Shown here: positions 53,194 through 56,710 of the stretch, piece after piece | Layout: each line of letters begins with the position of its first letter | Numbering within the stretch: position 1 is the stretch's first letter | Position numbers and translations under genes: made by a program | The notes under the pieces: generated by a model | The model's database searches: none | What the model saw: the letters and a program-made list of their open reading frames with translations, nothing else | What the model was told of the DNA's origin: nothing | Source of the DNA: Thermoanaerobaculia bacterium | GTDB lineage: Bacteria; Acidobacteriota; Thermoanaerobaculia; Multivoradales; JAHEKO01 | Direction of reading: 5' to 3' | NCBI GenBank assembly: GCA_947259195.1 | Contig: CAMYLC010000100.1 | Coordinates: 1 to 56,710, forward strand | DNA length: 56,710 nt

Positions 53194-53207
53194 GACCCTG
53201 AGGGGTA
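53194..53207. promoter_or_regulatory. GC-tract dyad 3 upstream of mtrA-like gene
   Basis: GACCCTGAGGGGTA, differing from the shared form at the first base and one inner base. Confidence 0.35.
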
Positions 53208-53432
53208 ACGCAAGTTGTTTGGCTCATCGTGGCGCTGTTGACCGACGGTTGAGGCGTGCTGGCAGCACGCCGAAAGCCATCAAGCTGTGTCGGCACCAGC
53301 CGAAGCGGGCGGTACAAGGCGCGGAACCGATCCGCGGGCGATGTCCAGTCAATCTGGGTTTCCCGGAGGGGCCAATCACGGGAGTGGGGGCTATTTTCAC
53401 CTGAATGGCATTTCCGAGAGGGAGGTCTCGTA

Positions 53433-54365
53433 ATGAGATTTCAAGGGAAGTTGCTGTTCTTGGTGGTAGCTGCTGTCCTGTTGGTCGCAGCGGTAGCGAC
53501 GGCGGGCGACGTGCCGATGGCGGACAACGCCTACATCGGTAGCGAAGCCTGCTTCGACTGCCACGACGCGGCCGACCTGGGCATGCAAGCCGATGTTCAC
53601 ATGCAGATCCAGTCCTTCGAGGTGCAGGGGCGCGAGGTCGGGTGCGAGGGCTGTCACGGCCCTGGCAAGCTGCACGCGGAGGAGGGCGATCCGGAGTTGA
53701 TCCGTACCTTCGCCGAAGAGGCGGACTACTCCAACCAGGTCTGCATGGACTGTCACGCCACCAAGAACCTGCCGGAATGGGAAGCCTCGATTCACGCGCT
53801 CGAGGCCGTTGCTTGCACCGAGTGCCACGGTGTTCATGGCGAACGCAACAAGCCGAATGAAGCCTGCAACACCTGCCATGCGGATTCGCGGGCTGCTTTC
53901 GAGCTGCCGTCGCACCATCCGCTGCGGGAGGGCAAGATGAACTGCTCGTCCTGCCACAACCCGCATTCGGCAACGGAGTTCATGCTCAAGTCGCGCATGC
54001 GCAAGGCCGATGTCTGCTACACCTGCCACCAGGGCATCGAAGGTCCCTACATCTTCGAGCACCCGCCGGTGCAGGAAGACTGCAGCCTCTGCCACCTGCC
54101 GCACGGCTCGGCGGTCAACAACCTGCTGACCGCCAGTGAGCCCACGTTGTGCCTGCAATGCCACGATTACCACTTCCACTCTGGCTATCGTCCCCCCGAG
54201 GACGAGATCGTGGATGTCGGCGGCTTCGAGCGGGAGAACCCGTGGGGTCATGAGGGTTTCCGTATAGCCTACACCACCAACTGCACGGGATGTCACGCCC
54301 GCATCCATGGTTCCGACACGCCGTCCCAGACGACGACGAACTATGGCAAGGGCCTGACCCAGTAA
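53433..54365 (+). CDS. mtrA: Decahaem c-type cytochrome, MtrA/DmsE family
   Basis: Periplasmic decahaem cytochrome that would sit inside the MtrB-like barrel and carry electrons across the outer membrane. A signal peptide (about 1-24, ending ATAGDV) precedes ten CxxCH motifs: CFDCH, CEGCH, CMDCH, CTECH, CNTCH, CSSCH, CYTCH, CSLCH, CLQCH and CTGCH. Length is 310 residues, as in MtrA/DmsE. The ATG at 53433 follows GGGAGG; longer in-frame starts run into noncoding DNA. The barrel gene follows after 12 bp. No outer-surface MtrC/OmcA gene is present in the window. Confidence 0.93.
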   Translation: MRFQGKLLFLVVAAVLLVAAVATAGDVPMADNAYIGSEACFDCHDAADLGMQADVHMQIQSFEVQGREVGCEGCHGPGKLHAEEGDPELIRTFAEEADYSNQVCMDCHATKNLPEWEASIHALEAVACTECHGVHGERNKPNEACNTCHADSRAAFELPSHHPLREGKMNCSSCHNPHSATEFMLKSRMRKADVCYTCHQGIEGPYIFEHPPVQEDCSLCHLPHGSAVNNLLTASEPTLCLQCHDYHFHSGYRPPEDEIVDVGGFERENPWGHEGFRIAYTTNCTGCHARIHGSDTPSQTTTNYGKGLTQ

Positions 54366-54377
54366 GGGAGGAGAGAA

Positions 54378-56126
54378 ATGAAAAAGACATATCGACTCCT
54401 GCTGGCAGCTCTTGTAGTGGTGATGATTCCGGCTGCGATCCATGCAGCTGTTGGCGACACCGGGACGATCGTTCTCGAGCGCAAGATCTGGCTCGGGTAC
54501 TGGGATTCCAGTGTCGATGGCTCGCCCGATCTCGCAGCCGAGTACAGAGTCATCGGTGATGGCCCGGACGTTGGCGCCAAGGTCAAGTCGATCCACGATT
54601 GGGGAGCGCTCGACATCTACGCCAGGTTCCGTGACTCCGCGGATCAGGACTACAAGGTCGACTTCGATGTCAATCGGGTCTTCCGCTCGCAGAACCTGTT
54701 GAGCACCCTGATCCACCGGCTCGGTCATCAGCCGCTCGACCGCTTCGAAGCAGCGACGAACCACGGTCGCGTGGTCTGGCAGACGGATCTCAATCCGGAA
54801 TCGGAATACGACCTCAAGTACCAGGTCTTCAAGACCAAGAACGAGGTTCAGCTGCCCAGCGTCGACGGGCTGACCGTGGGCTTCGGCTACCGAAACCAGC
54901 AGCGCAAGGGAACCCGGCAGCATACGACGGTGTCTCACTGCGACGCCTGCCACCTCTACAGCCAGGATCGGCCGACTGACGAGACCACCGAAGACGCCTA
55001 CATCGACCTGAAATACGCCTGGGCCCAGAACTTCGTCCGGGGCAGCTACATCGGTCGCAGCTACAGCGAGAATCCTCGGAACATCTCGCTGCTCTTCGAC
55101 GACGCGTTGCAACCAGAACTGCGGACTCCGGTGTTCGACAATCGTGTTCAGTGGGACAACGCCGAAGGCCCGCAGCCCGTGGACCTGGTGCCGGACATCT
55201 CGAAGTACCAGTTCAGGCTCGACACGCTGGTCAACCACAAGGGTTGGGCCATTGTCGGCGAGGGTGTGACCTCCTCGACCGAGAACGACTTCACCGGCAA
55301 CAAGGCCGATTTCACCGGCTTCATGGCCAGCGTGGCGAAGCGTTTCGGGCAGGACCGTCGCTGGAACTTCCGCTGGCGTGGACGGAGCTATACAAACGAA
55401 ACCGACACGGTGCTGCTGACGCCGATCCAAAGACCGGGCGCTGCCGGACCCCAATCACCGGGGACCTACAGCTTCTACTATCCGGATTGGCCGGAGCAGT
55501 TCCTCCGCTTGCCGTCGCTGAACCGTGACGTCATCGAGTCCAGGGCGGATGTGACCTATCGTCTCGCCAGTCGTGAGGCTGGGTCGCTGCGGTTCTTCTG
55601 GAACTACGACAAGCAGAGCCGGGAGTACTACGAGGTGGCGCCTGGCAAGAAGGACACCTCGAAGAACACTTTGGGCTTCTCCTGGTCGGCGCGCCCGGCC
55701 AAGGGTTGGAAGACCTACGCCGCGGCCAAGTATGCCGACATCAGCAATCCCTACCTGATCGTCAATGGCAAGTACTCGACGCTGGTCTCCCAGGCTTCTG
55801 GAGGCAGCCCCTTCGACCCGCGTGCGGCACAGTATTGGGAGATGCACAACGCTCGCATCGGTGAGGGTGCAGCGTCTCCGTCGGCCTACTTCCAGGGCGA
55901 TCTACGCGGCACCTACATGAAGGACGGCAACATGTTGACCGCTTCCTACCGCTACTGGAAGGGCGACAACAACGAGGGTGATATCAACGACTGGGCGCGG
56001 GATGCCCAGACGTTCAACATCACCTATTGGGCGGCGCCGCAACCGCAGTGGCAGTGGTACATCGGTTACAACTACAACGACACCTCGACGGACACGGTGT
56101 TCACCATACCCATCTTCGACGGGTGA
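54378..56126 (+). CDS. mtrB: MtrB/PioB-family outer-membrane barrel, part before an in-frame opal codon
   Basis: Porin-like sheath for the decahaem cytochrome. A signal peptide (about 1-24, ending AAIHAAVG) is followed by WLGYWDSSVDGSPDLAAEYR and then strand-rich, Tyr/Trp-rich sequence. A CDACH motif near residue 190 could bind a haem or form a CxxC disulfide. At 582 residues the chain stops at TGA (56124-56126) within a probable loop, before the last strands. The same frame continues for 139 further codons, giving 721 positions in total, about the usual MtrB size of 700. A GGGAGGAGAG precedes the ATG. Confidence 0.85.
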   Translation: MKKTYRLLLAALVVVMIPAAIHAAVGDTGTIVLERKIWLGYWDSSVDGSPDLAAEYRVIGDGPDVGAKVKSIHDWGALDIYARFRDSADQDYKVDFDVNRVFRSQNLLSTLIHRLGHQPLDRFEAATNHGRVVWQTDLNPESEYDLKYQVFKTKNEVQLPSVDGLTVGFGYRNQQRKGTRQHTTVSHCDACHLYSQDRPTDETTEDAYIDLKYAWAQNFVRGSYIGRSYSENPRNISLLFDDALQPELRTPVFDNRVQWDNAEGPQPVDLVPDISKYQFRLDTLVNHKGWAIVGEGVTSSTENDFTGNKADFTGFMASVAKRFGQDRRWNFRWRGRSYTNETDTVLLTPIQRPGAAGPQSPGTYSFYYPDWPEQFLRLPSLNRDVIESRADVTYRLASREAGSLRFFWNYDKQSREYYEVAPGKKDTSKNTLGFSWSARPAKGWKTYAAAKYADISNPYLIVNGKYSTLVSQASGGSPFDPRAAQYWEMHNARIGEGAASPSAYFQGDLRGTYMKDGNMLTASYRYWKGDNNEGDINDWARDAQTFNITYWAAPQPQWQWYIGYNYNDTSTDTVFTIPIFDG

Positions 56127-56543
56127 GCGGGCTCCATCGTTTCGGGCCAGGCTGGCTCGGATAGCAGTAAGACCAAGTACACGATGACCTCCAACATCGG
56201 GATGGGCGGATTGAAGTTCAAGGTCACTGAAGGCATCAAGCTCGGGCTCGACTTGGCGTATGTCGATGCCACGGCAGGGATGGATCAGTTCCGATTCCTC
56301 CGGGCCGAGGAGTGGGCAGCGCCGAAGCCGAACCAGGACTTCGACCTGTCCCAAGTGCACACCTACTCGGATTTCGACACCACGCGATTCGAGTCGAACC
56401 TTTGGGCCAAGTTCTCAGTCTTCAGGTCGGCCTTCATCTATGCGGACTGGCGCTATGTCGACTTCAAGGACGACGCGCCTTACCTTTACGACACGTCCGG
56501 CGAGATCTCGTGGTACAGCCTCAGTCTCGGCTGGTCGTTCTGA
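56127..56543 (+). pseudogene. Continuation of the MtrB-like barrel after the opal codon
   Basis: In frame with the preceding gene and free of stops: AGSIVSGQAGSDSSKTKY, then from an ATG at 56184 MTSNIGMGGLKFKVTEGIKL and further strands to the terminal SLGWSF, a normal barrel ending with an aromatic last residue. As a separate 119-residue protein it would lack a signal peptide and could not reach the outer membrane. It is therefore the 3' end of an interrupted or read-through gene. Confidence 0.8.
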
Positions 56544-56578
56544 TGCACTTGTAAGCCTCCTTGGTGCATTAGTTTCAA

Positions 56579-56610
56579 GGCCCCGCCCTTCACAGGGCGG
56601 GGCCATTTTT
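56579..56610 (+). terminator. Rho-independent terminator after the mtrAB-like operon
   Basis: Perfect stem GGCCCCGCCC (56579-56588) with GGGCGGGGCC (56595-56604), loop TTCACA, then ATTTTTCTTT. Confidence 0.92.
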
Positions 56611-56710
56611 CTTTCAGGCCAGCGCTACCGCTGGGCCTTTGAGCGGTTCCGCTGGCCCTTTGGGCAGTGGAGCAGTGGCGCAGTGCGGCTTGAAGCGGCC
56701 GGACCCGGGT

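Larger units (their letters stand above)
52775..53432. other. 658-bp gene-free space upstream of mtrA-like gene
   Basis: It contains a tandem AGGACCCC repeat, a perfect hairpin (TCTCGGCC, TTCC loop, GGCCGAGA; 53018-53037), three GC-tract dyads (53043, 53090, 53194) and the leader of the decahaem gene. Reading frames across it lack ribosome-binding sites and family features, so I call no gene. Confidence 0.6.

Noticed and set aside
53219..53404. Short coding frame upstream of the decahaem gene
   Set aside because: No ribosome-binding site, no conserved feature, and it lies among palindromes and repeats.
53397..55454. 685-codon open frame on the minus strand across the mtrA/mtrB genes
   Set aside because: It is antisense to ten CxxCH motifs and a clear barrel; its product has no recognisable domain. 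The long frame is a result of GC-rich codon use.

Overview
The window is about 60% GC and comes from a Gram-negative bacterium with an energy metabolism based on hydrogen, sulfur and extracellular electron transfer. It encodes outer-membrane barrels, an RND pump, Tat-exported iron-sulfur proteins and multihaem c cytochromes. The combination of a HybOABC-type [NiFe] hydrogenase, cytoplasmic sulfur carriers, a Soe-like molybdoenzyme and an MtrAB-type conduit, with many GC-rich dispersed repeats between genes, would suit a sediment Acidobacteriota (Thermoanaerobaculia-like) or a related phylum. That placement is inference; there is no rRNA or tRNA gene here to settle it.

Layout. 1-5500: RND efflux pump, adaptor and TolC (all minus), then thioredoxin. 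5788-7440: outer-membrane barrel with two Ig-like repeats. 8005-13364: TorD-like chaperone, cytoplasmic molybdopterin oxidoreductase and a fused FeS/NrfD partner (Soe-like). 13491-16162: a DUF2270/DUF2179 membrane protein and a FadL-like porin. 16542-21524: sulfur-transfer region, with tusA-dsrE2-csoR/cstR-like reading left, a divergent rhodanese/persulfide dioxygenase, and a separate sqr-tusE-dsrE2 operon behind a strong sigma-54 promoter. 21808-30213: sigma-54 activator, hydrogenase-type protease, a 41-residue membrane peptide, an NrfD/FeS/pentahaem membrane complex, two response regulators with degenerate GcvH domains, and a sensor kinase with covalent-haem motifs. 30496-31437: REP-associated transposase. 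31588-36508: hydrogenase HybC, B, A, O. 36723-43772: hypA, hypB and a nickel-permease-like gene to the right; hypE (split by an in-frame amber codon), hypD, hypC and hypF to the left. 43889-44386: Rieske protein. 44866-48592: two convergent SDR/helical-domain paralogues around a small membrane protein. 48790-52774: glycosyltransferase and a carbamoyltransferase-SxtJ-DUF5989 trio. 53433-56543: decahaem MtrA-like cytochrome and an MtrB-like barrel interrupted by an in-frame opal codon.

How it may work together (inference). Periplasmic H2 oxidation by HybOC would feed quinones through HybAB. SQR would do the same from sulfide, giving persulfide that passes to TusA, DsrE2 and TusE, to the persulfide dioxygenase and perhaps to a Soe-like sulfite enzyme. 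Electrons could leave through the NrfD/cytochrome complex and MtrAB. Two control layers are visible: a sigma-54 promoter with paired upstream dyads in front of sqr, next to the activator gene; and a 14-bp dyad (consensus TACCCC NN GGGGTA) inside the overlapping promoters of the tusA and dioxygenase genes, which recurs in front of the hydrogenase and mtrA and, more weakly, the haem-sensor kinase. The dyad resembles CsoR/CstR operators, and a divergent member of that regulator family lies in the tusA operon. This possible H2/sulfur/metal regulon is the most interesting signal in the window.
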